The notes beneath the pieces are model-generated. The model was not told the DNA's origin. It did no database searches and was given only the letters and a program-made list of their open reading frames with translations. From assembly GCF_009604455.1 (NCBI RefSeq), contig NZ_WEGL01000011.1, forward strand, positions 124,001 to 188,000: a stretch of 64,000 bases of DNA, read 5' to 3'. Positions within the stretch are counted from its first letter, which is position 1, and each line of letters begins with the position of its first letter. The DNA comes from Streptomyces sp. RB17. GTDB taxonomy: Bacteria; Actinomycetota; Actinomycetes; Streptomycetales; Streptomycetaceae. The position numbers and the translations under genes were made by a program. This document shows positions 34,362 through 42,738 of the stretch, in pieces.

Positions 34362-34390
34362 AAGGTATGACACCGCGTGTCAGGCGGCAA
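34362..34390 (-). promoter_or_regulatory. predicted ccr (EMC operon) promoter
   Basis: On the minus strand TTGCCG (34385-34390) and TACCTT (34362-34367) are 17 bases apart, a vegetative-type promoter. The predicted start of transcription is near 34355. Confidence 0.55.
34368..34382. promoter_or_regulatory. operator candidate in the ccr promoter
   Basis: TGACACCGCGTGTCA is a perfect 6-base inverted repeat with a 3-base centre. It fills the spacer between the predicted -10 and -35 elements, which would make bound protein block RNA polymerase. Confidence 0.65.
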
Positions 34391-34403
34391 GGCACTGAGT
34401 GCC
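34391..34403. promoter_or_regulatory. second palindrome upstream of the ccr -35
   Basis: GGCACTGAGTGCC has 5-base perfect arms. Its centre is 22 bases from that of the palindrome at 34368-34382, about two helical turns. The shared GxCACnnnGTGxC core suggests the same protein binds both. Confidence 0.55.
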
Positions 34404-34500
34404 AGAAATGGGGCTCAGGTGAAATCTTTACGTAACAAATGAGCGATGATCGATCGAACGTGCCCTGAAATCTGCTCGGAAACGGGCCCTGACATGGCAA

Positions 34501-34526
34501 AACGGCCACCCGGTCGGGTGGCCGTT
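34501..34526 (-). terminator. terminator of the TetR gene
   Basis: AACGGCCACCC and GGGTGGCCGTT form a perfect 11-base stem with a 4-base loop. On the minus strand it is followed by TTTTGCC, downstream of the regulator gene ending at 34569. Confidence 0.8.
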
Positions 34527-34568
34527 GTCACAGCGGTGAGCGCGGCCGGGAGCGGCGCGCGAGCGGGC

Positions 34569-35387
34569 TCAGCGCTCCTTCAGTGCCTCTTCGATGGTCC
34601 GCATGACCTCGTCCAGCGGGGCGTCGGTACGGGCGACCGTGACCAGCACCTCGCCGTGCGTGGAGACCGTCGCCGGGGCGGTGGTGGCCGGCCTGGGGGC
34701 CGAGCCGCGTCCGGCGCCGATGCCGGTGCCGAACGTCTTCCGGACGATCGCGAAGGCGTGGTCCAGCTGCGCCTCGACATCGCCCTGGCCGCCCGCGCGC
34801 AGCCAGCGCCGAAGGACGTGGTTGTGGGCGGTGACGACGGCGGAGGCGGCCACCTCGGCCAGCAACGGGTCGTCGTTGGCGTCGTCGGCGTGTGCGTGCT
34901 CGTCGAAGTGGCCCAGGAGATAGCGGGTGAAGAGGCGCTCGTAGCGGGCCACCGAGGCGATCTCGGCCTCCCTGAGGGTCGGCACCTCGCGGGTCAGCTT
35001 GTAGCGGGCGACCGAGATCTCCGGGGCGGCCGCGTACATCCTCATGACTTCTTTGATGCCGCGGCACACGGTGTCGAGCGGGTGCTCGTGCGCGGGGGCG
35101 GCGTTGAGCACCGCCTCGGCGCGGATCAGCGTGTCGTCGTGGTCCGGGAAGATCGCCTCTTCCTTGGAGCGGAAGTGGCGGAAGAAGGTGCGGCGGGCGA
35201 CTCCCGCGGCGGCCGCGATCTCGTCGACGGTGGTCGCCTCGTACCCCTTGGTCGCGAACAGCTCCATGGCTGCGGCCGCCAGTTCTCGGCGCATCTTGAG
35301 CCGCTGGGCGGCGGCGCGACTGCCTGCGGCACTTTCCGGCGCGTCGGGCGTAGCTGGTGTACGTGAGGACTTGGCGGGCTGGGACAT
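34569..35387 (-). CDS. TetR-family regulator, likely of the EMC genes
   Basis: The 272-residue protein has a TetR DNA-binding domain at residues about 28-75 (MELFATKGYEATTVDEIAAA, RRTFFRHFRSKEEAIFPDHD). A helical domain and a long Ala/Thr-rich C-terminal tail follow. It lies immediately upstream of the ccr run in the same orientation and is separated from it by a terminator. The palindromes in the ccr promoter are its most plausible targets. ATG 35387 is chosen. An in-frame ATG at 35405 would add six residues. Confidence 0.87.
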   Translation of the reverse strand: MSQPAKSSRTPATPDAPESAAGSRAAAQRLKMRRELAAAAMELFATKGYEATTVDEIAAAAGVARRTFFRHFRSKEEAIFPDHDDTLIRAEAVLNAAPAHEHPLDTVCRGIKEVMRMYAAAPEISVARYKLTREVPTLREAEIASVARYERLFTRYLLGHFDEHAHADDANDDPLLAEVAASAVVTAHNHVLRRWLRAGGQGDVEAQLDHAFAIVRKTFGTGIGAGRGSAPRPATTAPATVSTHGEVLVTVARTDAPLDEVMRTIEEALKER

Positions 35388-35398
35388 GACCCGAACGT

Positions 35399-35414
35399 AC
35401 TGCATGTGCGCAGT
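35399..35414. promoter_or_regulatory. inverted repeat at the TetR gene start
   Basis: ACTGCATGTGCGCAGT has 5-base inverted arms and sits just upstream of the chosen regulator start, nested in a wider CCGAAC/GTTCGG pair. It could be an autoregulatory site. Confidence 0.35.
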
Positions 35415-35541
35415 TCGGTGCGCGGGTGAGGGGCTTCTCCCGTCCGGGGCGCTTCCCCCGCCCCAGGAGGGCGGGGGAACATCCGCGGGGTCGAGCAGTC
35501 CGCCCCAGTCCGTCTCCGCGTGGGACCAGTCGCCGGCGCCG

Positions 35542-37347
35542 TCAGCGGCGGGCATACTCGCGGAAGCCGCGGCCGGTCTTGCGGCCGAGGCAGCCCGCGG
35601 CCACCAGGTGCTCCAGCAGCGGGGCCGGGGCCAGACCGGGCTCGCGGAACTCGCGGTGCAGGACCTTCTCGATGGCCAGCGAGACGTCCAGGCCGACCAC
35701 GTCCAGCAACTCGAAGGGGCCCATCGGGTAGCCGCCGCCGAGCTTCATCGCCGCGTCGATGTCGTCCAGGGACGCGTAGTGCTCCTGGACCATCTTGACC
35801 GCGTTGTTGAGGTATGGGAACAGCAGCGCGTTCACGATGAAGCCGGCCCGGTCGCCGCAGTCCACCGCGTGCTTCTTGATCTTCGCGCAGACCTCGCGGA
35901 CGGTCGTGTGGACGTCGTCGGCCGTCAGCACGGTCCGCACGACCTCGACCAGCTTCATCGCCGGCGCCGGGTTGAAGAAGTGCATGCCGATCACGTCCTG
36001 CGGGCGCGAGGTGGCGCGGGCGCAGGCCACGACGGGCAGCGAGGAGGTGGTGGTGGCGAGGACCGCGCCGGGCTTGCAGATCTTGTCCAGCGTGGCGAAC
36101 AGCTGCCGCTTGATCTCCAGGTCCTCGGCGATCGCCTCGACGGCCAGGTCGACCTCGGCGAAGGCGTCGTAGGACCCGGCCGGGGCGATCCGGTCCAGGA
36201 TCTGCGCGGCGGCCTCGGCGGTCAGCCGGCCCTTGTCGACAGAGCGCGAAAGCGACTTGCCGATCCGGGCCTTGGCGGCCTGGGCCTTCTCCTCGCTGCG
36301 GGCGGCCAGCACGACGTCGTAGCCCGCCTTGGCGAAGACCTCGGCGATGCCGGAGGCCATGGTGCCGGAGCCGGCGACGCCGACCGAGCGGACCTCGCGC
36401 CCCCGGGCTGCCGCACCGTCCGTCGCCGGGGTCAGCGCGTCCGGCACCACCGTGGCGCTGCCCGGCGCCTCGTAGGTGTAGAAGCCGCGCCCGGACTTGC
36501 GGCCGGTCAGGCCGGCCTCGCTGAGCTGCTTCAGGATCGGGGCCGGGGCGTGCAGCCGGTCGCGGGACTCGGCGTACATGGCCTCCAGGACCGTACGCGC
36601 GGTGTCGATGCCGATCAGGTCCAGCAGCGCGAGCGGGCCCATCGGCAGGCCGCAGCCGAGCCGCATCGCCGCGTCGATGTCCTCGCGGGAGGCGTACCGC
36701 GCCTCGTACATCGCGGCGGCCTGGTTGAGGTAGCCGAAGAGCAGGCCGTCCGCGACGAAACCGGGCCGGTCGCCGACCGCGACCGGCTCCTTGCCCAGCT
36801 CGATCGCGAGGTCGGTGACCGCGGCGACGGCGCCCGGCGCGGTCAGCACCGAGGAGACGACCTCGACCAGCTTCATGGCCGGGGCCGGGTTGAAGAAGTG
36901 CAGGCCGAGCACGCGCTCGGGGCGGGCCGAGTCGGCGGCGAGGCGGGTGACGGACAGGGCGTTGGTGCCGGTCGCGAGGATCGTCTCCGGGCGGACGACG
37001 CCGTCCAGCTCGCGGAAGATCTGGTGCTTGACCTCGTACGACTCCGGGGCCACCTCGATGACGAGGTCGGCGTCGGCCGCCGCCGCGAGGTCGGTGGCGG
37101 TGCGGACCCGGGCCAGGGCGTCGGCACGCTCCTGCTCGGTGAGCCGGCCGCGCTCCACGCAGTGGGCGGTGCGGGCCTCCAGGGCGGCGACGCACTTCGC
37201 GGCCTGGGCCTCGCTGATGTCGATGCCGATCACCTCGCGGCCCGCCTTGGCGAGGACCTCGGTGATACCGGTGCCCATGGTGCCGAGGCCGACGACGGCG
37301 ATCGTCTTGAGCGGGGACAGGCTTGAGTCGGAAAGGGGAGTGGCCAT
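35542..37347 (-). CDS. fused tandem 3-hydroxyacyl-CoA dehydrogenase
   Basis: The 601-residue protein contains two consecutive 3-hydroxybutyryl-CoA dehydrogenase units of about 290 residues. Each has an NAD motif (GLGTMGTGI near 20-28 and GSGTMASGI near 327-335) and the HFFNPAPAMKLVEVV segment. Each also has a C-terminal helical domain with GRGFYTYEA or GRGFREYA. It should oxidise or reduce 3-hydroxybutyryl-CoA, feeding crotonyl-CoA towards ccr through a crotonase. The ATG at 37347 is preceded by upstream palindromic sequence that may bind a regulator. Confidence 0.92.
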   Translation of the reverse strand: MATPLSDSSLSPLKTIAVVGLGTMGTGITEVLAKAGREVIGIDISEAQAAKCVAALEARTAHCVERGRLTEQERADALARVRTATDLAAAADADLVIEVAPESYEVKHQIFRELDGVVRPETILATGTNALSVTRLAADSARPERVLGLHFFNPAPAMKLVEVVSSVLTAPGAVAAVTDLAIELGKEPVAVGDRPGFVADGLLFGYLNQAAAMYEARYASREDIDAAMRLGCGLPMGPLALLDLIGIDTARTVLEAMYAESRDRLHAPAPILKQLSEAGLTGRKSGRGFYTYEAPGSATVVPDALTPATDGAAARGREVRSVGVAGSGTMASGIAEVFAKAGYDVVLAARSEEKAQAAKARIGKSLSRSVDKGRLTAEAAAQILDRIAPAGSYDAFAEVDLAVEAIAEDLEIKRQLFATLDKICKPGAVLATTTSSLPVVACARATSRPQDVIGMHFFNPAPAMKLVEVVRTVLTADDVHTTVREVCAKIKKHAVDCGDRAGFIVNALLFPYLNNAVKMVQEHYASLDDIDAAMKLGGGYPMGPFELLDVVGLDVSLAIEKVLHREFREPGLAPAPLLEHLVAAGCLGRKTGRGFREYARR

Positions 37348-37741
37348 CGCGGGACTCCAGAAATGAGGGTGACGACGAGGAGCGCGCCGGGTGCGCCGAG
37401 GGGCGCACCGCGGAGCGGAGAGGAGTGCGGGTGTTGCCGGGCTGCTGAGCGCACACGCCCGGGTGCTGCCGGGTGCCAGGGGCGATGCACACGCCCACGA
37501 GCGGCAAGCGGCAGGGAATCCGACCGGCCCTGTCCCGGAGCCGGGTCGTACTGCGGTACGTCGTACCGAACCGACCAGAGCTCGCGACGGCCGCGTCACC
37601 AAACCGTCGCCAGCGGAAGAGCGAGTGGGTAACTCGCTCGTCTGAGCTTAACCCGTGAGTAACGAGCGCGCCAGAGCTGGGTCCGGCCGGACTTTGTGAT
37701 GTAGCTCCCTCGGGCCTCGCCACCCGCCTACGCTGGACTTC
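37348..37741. other. divergent intergenic region
   Basis: This 394-base gap lies between the dehydrogenase gene and the HEAT-repeat gene. The inner part around 37555-37665 is AT-richer and carries a palindrome at 37619-37639. I see no gene. Confidence 0.5.
37619..37639. promoter_or_regulatory. palindrome upstream of the tandem dehydrogenase gene
   Basis: GAGCGAGT and ACTCGCTC are perfect 8-base inverted arms around GGGTA. A related degenerate GTGAGTAACGAGC stretch follows at about 37655-37667. It resembles a dimeric repressor site for one of the two divergent genes. Confidence 0.5.
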
Positions 37742-38326
37742 GTGGACGAAGAGTTGCGATCGCTCACGGAGCGCTTACGGCAGGAGTCGCGAGGCTCGGC
37801 GGCGTTCGACCGGCTGCTGGCGACCGAGGACCACGACACACTCGCGGAGGTGCTCACCGCGCCGGGACAGCCGCTGTGGGCCAGGGAGCTGGCCGCCTTC
37901 CGGCTCGGCCTCGCCGGCGACCGGCGCGCCTTCGAGTCCCTGGTGCTCCTCCTCAACCACCGCGACCCCCCGCGCTGCGTCTCCGCCGCCCATGCCCTCG
38001 CCCGCCTGGGCGACCCCCGCACGGCCCGCGCCGCGGCGGCCCTCGCCACCAACGAACTCCGCGTCGCCTACGCCCTGCACCCGGTACGGCTCCTGACCGA
38101 CCTGCGCGCCCCGGAGTCCGTGCCCGCCCTGATCACCACCCTGGAACGCCGCCTGCGCCCGCGCGATCCCTACCGTCGCGTCGCCCTCGCCTGCGTGGAG
38201 GGCCTCGGCACCCTCGGCGACCCCCGCGCCCGCCGGGTCCTGAACGAGGCCCTGGCCCATCCGGCGCTCGCGGAGGCGGCGGTGCGCGCGCTGGCGCGGA
38301 TCCCGCAGCAGAAGGAAGAGGCCTGA
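37742..38326 (+). CDS. HEAT-repeat protein
   Basis: The 194-residue protein is built of HEAT/PBS-lyase-type helical repeats such as LLNHRDPPRCVSAAHALARLGDPRTARAAA and CVEGLGTLGDPRARRVLNEALAHPALAEAAVRALARI. These act as protein-interaction scaffolds or phycobilin-lyase-like modules. No enzymatic motif is seen. GTG 37742 is the likely start. It is convergent with the GNAT gene with a 7-base gap. Confidence 0.8.
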   Translation: MDEELRSLTERLRQESRGSAAFDRLLATEDHDTLAEVLTAPGQPLWARELAAFRLGLAGDRRAFESLVLLLNHRDPPRCVSAAHALARLGDPRTARAAAALATNELRVAYALHPVRLLTDLRAPESVPALITTLERRLRPRDPYRRVALACVEGLGTLGDPRARRVLNEALAHPALAEAAVRALARIPQQKEEA

Positions 38327-38333
38327 CGGAGGG

Positions 38334-38852
38334 TCAGTAGTTCAGCGCCTTGACATAGCGCACCTCGGGCACGGGCACCCCGTCCACGTCGAAGGGCTCC
38401 TCGGCGCCGTCCGGACGGAAACCGGCGCGCTCGTAGAAACGGCGGGCGGTGGCGTTCTCCTTCAGGACCCACAGCAGGATGCGGGGGTGGGAGGAGCAGC
38501 GCTCGACCGACGCCGACAACAACGCCCGCCCGACCCCGCTGCCGAGGTGCGCCGGATCCACGTAGATCGCGTACAACTCCGCTTCCCCGGTGCGCACTTC
38601 ACCGTCCCGGTACGGTCCGTACGCCGCCCAGCCGAGGACCTTGCCCGCGCGCTCGGCGACGAGGTTCACGACGGAGCCGTCCCCCTGGGTGAACCATGCC
38701 CGCCGCCGCTCGGCGTCCGCCGCGACGCTGAGTCCGTCCAGGTACGACTGCGGCATCAGCCCCTGATACGCGTGCTGCCAGCCGCGGATCCGGATCTCGG
38801 AGACGCGGTCGCAGTCGGCGAGGGCCATCTCCCGGACGACCAGGGAGGTCAT
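38334..38852 (-). CDS. GNAT family N-acetyltransferase
   Basis: The 172-residue protein is a single GNAT domain. It has LVVREMALADCDRVSEIRI at the start, AELYAIYVDPAHLGSGVGRALL (about 95-116, the pyrophosphate-binding loop) and ENATARRFYERAGFRPDG. The target is unknown. Its ATG overlaps the stop of the RidA-like gene by four bases, so both are translated from one message. Confidence 0.88.
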   Translation of the reverse strand: MTSLVVREMALADCDRVSEIRIRGWQHAYQGLMPQSYLDGLSVAADAERRRAWFTQGDGSVVNLVAERAGKVLGWAAYGPYRDGEVRTGEAELYAIYVDPAHLGSGVGRALLSASVERCSSHPRILLWVLKENATARRFYERAGFRPDGAEEPFDVDGVPVPEVRYVKALNY

Positions 38853-39247
38853 TCGGCCACCACCGCGAGCGCCTCGATCTCCATCAGGAACTCCGGGGCC
38901 ACCAGCGCGGCCACCTGGACCGCGGAGGACGCCGGGAGCCGGTCGTCGGGTATGTGGGCGGCGCGGGCCGCGCGGACGGCCGGGAGGTGGGCCGTGTCCG
39001 TGACGAAGTAGGTCAGCTTCACCACGTGTTCGAAGCCGGCGCCCGCCGCCGCCAGACAGCGCCTGAGGTTCTCGAAGACCTGGCGGGCCTGGGCCGCGGG
39101 GTCGCCCTCGCCGACCAGCTTGCCGTTCTCGTCCAGGGCGAGCTGGCCGGAGACGGCCACGAGGCGGCCGGTCGCCGAGACGACGTGGCTGTACTGGGTC
39201 GCGGGGGCCACGCCGTCGGGGGCGGGGATGCGGGTCGGTTCGGTCAT
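38849..39247 (-). CDS. RidA/YjgF-family protein lacking the catalytic Arg
   Basis: The 132-residue trimer-type protein has the YjgF core (VSGQLALDENGKLV, AQARQVFENLRRCLAAAG, FEHVVKLTYFVTD) and ends MEIEALAVV. In imine deaminases the active-site Arg lies in a VARLP-like segment before that end, and here the segment reads VAALV. It is therefore probably not a RidA-type enamine/imine deaminase but one of the Arg-less Rid relatives. It is coupled to the GNAT gene. ATG 39247 was chosen. Confidence 0.85.
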   Translation of the reverse strand: MTEPTRIPAPDGVAPATQYSHVVSATGRLVAVSGQLALDENGKLVGEGDPAAQARQVFENLRRCLAAAGAGFEHVVKLTYFVTDTAHLPAVRAARAAHIPDDRLPASSAVQVAALVAPEFLMEIEALAVVAE

Positions 39248-39343
39248 GGCTCCATGATGGAGCACGCCACTGACAACCCCGACGGGGTCGCGGAGTCGTC
39301 CTGCCGCCGGCCCCCGTCGCTGTCGCCTGCCGCCGGACCCGTC

Positions 39344-40897
39344 CTATCGACGGAAGCCCAGCAGGCCGTGCAGCGCCGAGCCGCGCGACGACGTCGACGC
39401 CGCCTTCGCCGCCAGGGGCTTCGGGTCCGGCGACTTCGCACACACCGCGTCGGCGACACCCGCACCCCGCGGCACCGTGCCGTCCGTCAGATACGCGGCC
39501 AGGTACCGGTCCAGGCAGGCGTTGCCGCTCAGCGTGACGCCGTGGTTGCCGCCGCCCTCCTCGACCACCAGGCTGGAGCGGGCGAGCAGCCGGTGGGCCC
39601 GGACGCCGCCCGCGTACGGCGTGGCCGCGTCGTCCGTCGCCTGGAAGAGCAGCGCCGGCGGCAGCTTGGCGTTGGCGATGTTCACGGGCCTGCGCTTCGC
39701 GGTCGGCCAGAACGCGCACGGCGCGTTGTACCAGGCGTTGTTCCAGGCCATGAAGGGCGCCTTGTCGTACACCTCCCAGGTGTCCGCGCGCCACCGGTTC
39801 CAGCTGCCCGGCCACGAGCTGTCACGGCACTGCACCGCCGTGTAGACGCTGTAGCCGTTGTCCCCCGAGCCGTCCACCGCACCGAAGTTCTGGTACGCCT
39901 CCAGCAGCGGCCCGGTGTTCTTCTCGCGCGCGTACGCCGCGAACGCCTCGGCGAGATAGGGCCAGTAACCGTCGTAGTAACCGCCGGGGATGAAGGTGTC
40001 CTCCAGCTCGGAGGCGCCCACCTTGCCGTCGGCCGGCTTCTTCGCCAGGGCCGCCCGCATCGCGTACCACTCGGCCTCGACCGCCGCGGGATCCTTGCCC
40101 AGGTGGTAGGTGGAGTCGTACCGCGCGATCCAGGCCATCAGCGCGCGGTGGCGGTCGTTGAAGGCATGGTCCTGGCCGAGGTTGTCCTCGTACCAGACGC
40201 CGGCCGGGTCGACGACCGAGTCCAGCACCAGGCGACGGACCCGCGTCGGGTACAGCTTCGCGTAGACCGCGCCGAGATAGGTGCCGTAGGAGTAGCCGAA
40301 GTAGCTGATCCTCGGCGCGCCCAGCGCCCGGCGGACGGAGTCCAGGTCGCGTACGGAGCTGACGGTGTCGATGTACGGCAGCACGTCGGCGTACTTGCGG
40401 TCGCAGGCGGCGGCGAAGGACTTGGCGCGTGCGAGGTTGGTCCGCTCCAGCGCGGCCGTGGCGGGCAGGGTGTCCGGGCGCACCGTCCTGAAGTGGCCCG
40501 GCGCGCAGTCCAGGGCCGGGCTGCTCCTGCCCACCCCGCGCGGGTCGAAGCCGACGACGTCGTACTGCGCGGCCACGCTCCGGGGCAGTGCCGAGGCGAC
40601 GAACCCGGCCAGCGTCAGTCCGCTGCCGCCGGGCCCGCCGGGGTCGACCAGCAGCGGTCCCTGGGAGGTCTTCGCGGTGTGCGGGACGCGCGAGAGGGCG
40701 AGCGTGATCTGCCGGCCGGACGGGTTCGCGTGGTCCAACGGCACCTTCAGGGAGGCGCATTGCAGTGTCGGATAGTCGTCGGAGCCGCACTTCTTCCAGC
40801 TGAGGTGTGCCGACGGGGCGGCCCCCGCGGGAACGGCGGTGACCGAGCCCACCAGCACGGCGACGGCTGCGCACAGCACGGCTGCGCGTGTTCTCAT
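39344..40897 (-). CDS. secreted tripeptidyl-aminopeptidase-like alpha/beta hydrolase
   Basis: The 517-residue protein begins with a clear signal peptide (MRTRAAVLCAAVAVLVGSV, cleavage near residue 26 after AGA). It continues with the Slp/TAP family fold: LLVDPGGPGGSG oxyanion region, FDPRGVGRSSP, and nucleophile elbow GYSYGTY with Ser203. A C-terminal TAP domain contains LLFQATDDAATPYAGG and EGGGNHGVTL. It should be an exported S33 serine peptidase removing N-terminal tripeptides, and scattered Cys residues suggest disulfides. It stands alone. Confidence 0.9.
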   Translation of the reverse strand: MRTRAAVLCAAVAVLVGSVTAVPAGAAPSAHLSWKKCGSDDYPTLQCASLKVPLDHANPSGRQITLALSRVPHTAKTSQGPLLVDPGGPGGSGLTLAGFVASALPRSVAAQYDVVGFDPRGVGRSSPALDCAPGHFRTVRPDTLPATAALERTNLARAKSFAAACDRKYADVLPYIDTVSSVRDLDSVRRALGAPRISYFGYSYGTYLGAVYAKLYPTRVRRLVLDSVVDPAGVWYEDNLGQDHAFNDRHRALMAWIARYDSTYHLGKDPAAVEAEWYAMRAALAKKPADGKVGASELEDTFIPGGYYDGYWPYLAEAFAAYAREKNTGPLLEAYQNFGAVDGSGDNGYSVYTAVQCRDSSWPGSWNRWRADTWEVYDKAPFMAWNNAWYNAPCAFWPTAKRRPVNIANAKLPPALLFQATDDAATPYAGGVRAHRLLARSSLVVEEGGGNHGVTLSGNACLDRYLAAYLTDGTVPRGAGVADAVCAKSPDPKPLAAKAASTSSRGSALHGLLGFRR

Positions 40898-41080
40898 GCG
40901 TTCTCCCGGGACGGAGGTGTCGGCGGATTGCGAGGGTCACATCTTCCGCCGCATCGTCCCGGAATCGGCGCTCCGAAGAGCGCGTTATAGGCATAGTTGA
41001 CCCAATTGGGGTGCCTGGAGCCCGCCAACGCCCACGCCCGCGGCCGGACAACGCCCTCACCCCCGGGGCGGGCGCCGCTC

Positions 41081-42121
41081 TCACATGAGGGTGAGCTGGG
41101 TCGGTTCGGCCGCGGCCGGGGGCTCGGCCGGCCGGGCCGGGTGGATCCGGCGGACCAGGCCCGGACGGGTCGGCCCGATGCCGTACTCCTGTGCCAGCTC
41201 GTGCACCTGACGGGTGATCCGGCGCTGGTACCACTTGGGTGCGTAGGCGCCCTCCGCGTACAGCCGCTCGTAACGCCGCACCAGGTGCGGATGGTGCTGC
41301 CCGAGCCAGGCCATGAACCACTCCCGCGCCCCGGGCCGCAGATGCAGCACCAAGGGTGTGACGGAGGTGGCCCCGGCCGCCGCGATCGCCCGTACCGTGG
41401 CGCGCAGTTGGGCCGGATCGTCGCTCAGGAACGGGATGACCGGGGCCATCAGCACCCCGCAGCCGATACCGTGCTCGCCCAGGGCGCGCACGACGTCCAG
41501 ACGGCGTTCCGGCGCGGGCGTGCCCGGCTCCACCGTGCGCCACAGCTCGGGGTCGAGGAAGCCGACGGAGACCGAGATGCCGATGTCCGTCACCTCGGCC
41601 GCCCGGACCAGCAGGTCCAGGTCGCGCAGGATCAGGGTGCCCTTGGTGAGGATCGAGAACGGGTTGGCGTGCTCGGTCAGGGCGGAGATGATGCCCGGCA
41701 TCAGCCGGTAACGGCCCTCCGCGCGCTGATAGCAGTCGACGTTCGTGCCCATCGCCACGTGATCGCCCTGCCAGCGGCGGGAGGCGAGCTGCCGGCGCAG
41801 CACCTCGGGGGCGTTCACCTTGACGACGATCTGGGTGTCGAAGCCGATGCCGGTGTCGAGGTCCAGATAGCTGTGCGTCTTCCTCGCAAAACAGTACACG
41901 CACGCGTGCGAGCAGCCGCGGTACGGGTTGACCGTCCACTCGAACGGCATGCGCGAGGCCCCCGGCACCCGGTTGAGCACCGAGCGCGCCCGGACCTCGT
42001 GGAAGGTGATCCCTCTGAACTCCGGCGTGTCGAAGGTGCGGGTGGTGACGGCGTCGGCGCCGAACAGCGCGGTTCCGGCCCGGCTGTGTTCGCTCTCGTC
42101 CGTGAGGTTCTCCCAGCGCAT
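41081..42121 (-). CDS. radical SAM protein, Rv2578c/SplB-like family
   Basis: The 346-residue protein carries the radical SAM cluster motif CxxxCxxC at Cys70/74/77 (NPYRGCSHACVYCFARKTH). It then follows the Rv2578c pattern with GTNVDCYQRAEGRYRLMPGI and SILTKGTLILRDLDLL. Family members are related to spore photoproduct lyase, but function is unproven. ATG 42121 is preceded by GAGGAGG, which settles the start. A LexA-type palindrome at 42154-42167 suggests induction by DNA damage. Confidence 0.9.
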   Translation of the reverse strand: MRWENLTDESEHSRAGTALFGADAVTTRTFDTPEFRGITFHEVRARSVLNRVPGASRMPFEWTVNPYRGCSHACVYCFARKTHSYLDLDTGIGFDTQIVVKVNAPEVLRRQLASRRWQGDHVAMGTNVDCYQRAEGRYRLMPGIISALTEHANPFSILTKGTLILRDLDLLVRAAEVTDIGISVSVGFLDPELWRTVEPGTPAPERRLDVVRALGEHGIGCGVLMAPVIPFLSDDPAQLRATVRAIAAAGATSVTPLVLHLRPGAREWFMAWLGQHHPHLVRRYERLYAEGAYAPKWYQRRITRQVHELAQEYGIGPTRPGLVRRIHPARPAEPPAAAEPTQLTLM

Positions 42122-42153
42122 GACGCCCTCCTCGCTAGCACTGCGCACACAAT

Positions 42154-42167
42154 AGAACATGTGTTCC
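42154..42167. promoter_or_regulatory. LexA (SOS) box
   Basis: AGAACATGTGTTCC matches the Gram-positive/actinobacterial SOS box (CGAAC-N4-GTTCG) with a perfect GAACATGTGTTC core. It lies 33-46 bases upstream of the radical SAM start and about 115 bases upstream of the divergent SRPBCC gene. Confidence 0.75.
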
Positions 42168-42282
42168 CATGATCGTGCGACTCCAGGTGAGGACCCCTGT
42201 CGCAGGCCCCCGATTTGGGTGGCCGGGCACCGGGGTGGTTGGCTTTCCCCAACCCCGAGAAACCAGGTCCTGGAGGAACGCA

Positions 42283-42726
42283 ATGGCGCAGGTCGAGGCC
42301 ACTACGGAGCGGGTCGTCGCGGCGGACGCGGAGAAGGTGTTCGACGCCCTCGCCGACTACCGCGGCACGCGGCAGAAGCTGCTGCCCGAGCACTTCAGCG
42401 AGTACGAGGTGCGCGAGGGCGGCGACGGCGAGGGCACCCTCGTCCACTGGAAGCTCCAGGCCACCAGCAAGCGGGTGCGCGACTGCCTGCTGGAGGTCAG
42501 CGAGCCCACCGACGGCGAGCTGGTCGAGAAGGACCGCAACTCCTCCATGGTCACCACCTGGCGCGTCACCCCCGCCGGTGAGGGGAAGTCCCGGGTCGTC
42601 GTCACCACCACCTGGAAGGGTGCCGGCGGCATCGGCGGCTTCTTCGAGAAGACCTTCGCGCCCAAGGGGCTCGGCCGGATCTACGACGCCGTCCTCGCCC
42701 GGCTCGCCGCCGAGGTCGAGAAGTAG
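42283..42726 (+). CDS. SRPBCC (START-like) family protein
   Basis: The 147-residue protein is a single helix-grip domain of the polyketide-cyclase/START type: ATTERVVAADAEKVFDALADY at the start, a beta-rich core with EGTLVHWKLQATSKRV, and the long C-terminal helix GRIYDAVLARLAAEVEK. The fold binds hydrophobic ligands. Function unknown. ATG 42283 is preceded by GGAGGAA at 42272-42278. It ends at a stem-loop terminator. Confidence 0.86.
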   Translation: MAQVEATTERVVAADAEKVFDALADYRGTRQKLLPEHFSEYEVREGGDGEGTLVHWKLQATSKRVRDCLLEVSEPTDGELVEKDRNSSMVTTWRVTPAGEGKSRVVVTTTWKGAGGIGGFFEKTFAPKGLGRIYDAVLARLAAEVEK

Positions 42727-42738
42727 GCCAAGAACCCG

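Larger units (their letters stand above)
34120..34568. other. ccr upstream region with long leader
   Basis: These 449 bases separate ccr from the TetR gene. They hold the TetR terminator (34501-34526), the ccr promoter with two palindromes (34362-34403), and about 235 bases of leader. The leader contains a stem of 9-base arms (34317-34325 with 34337-34345). No gene is apparent. Confidence 0.6.
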
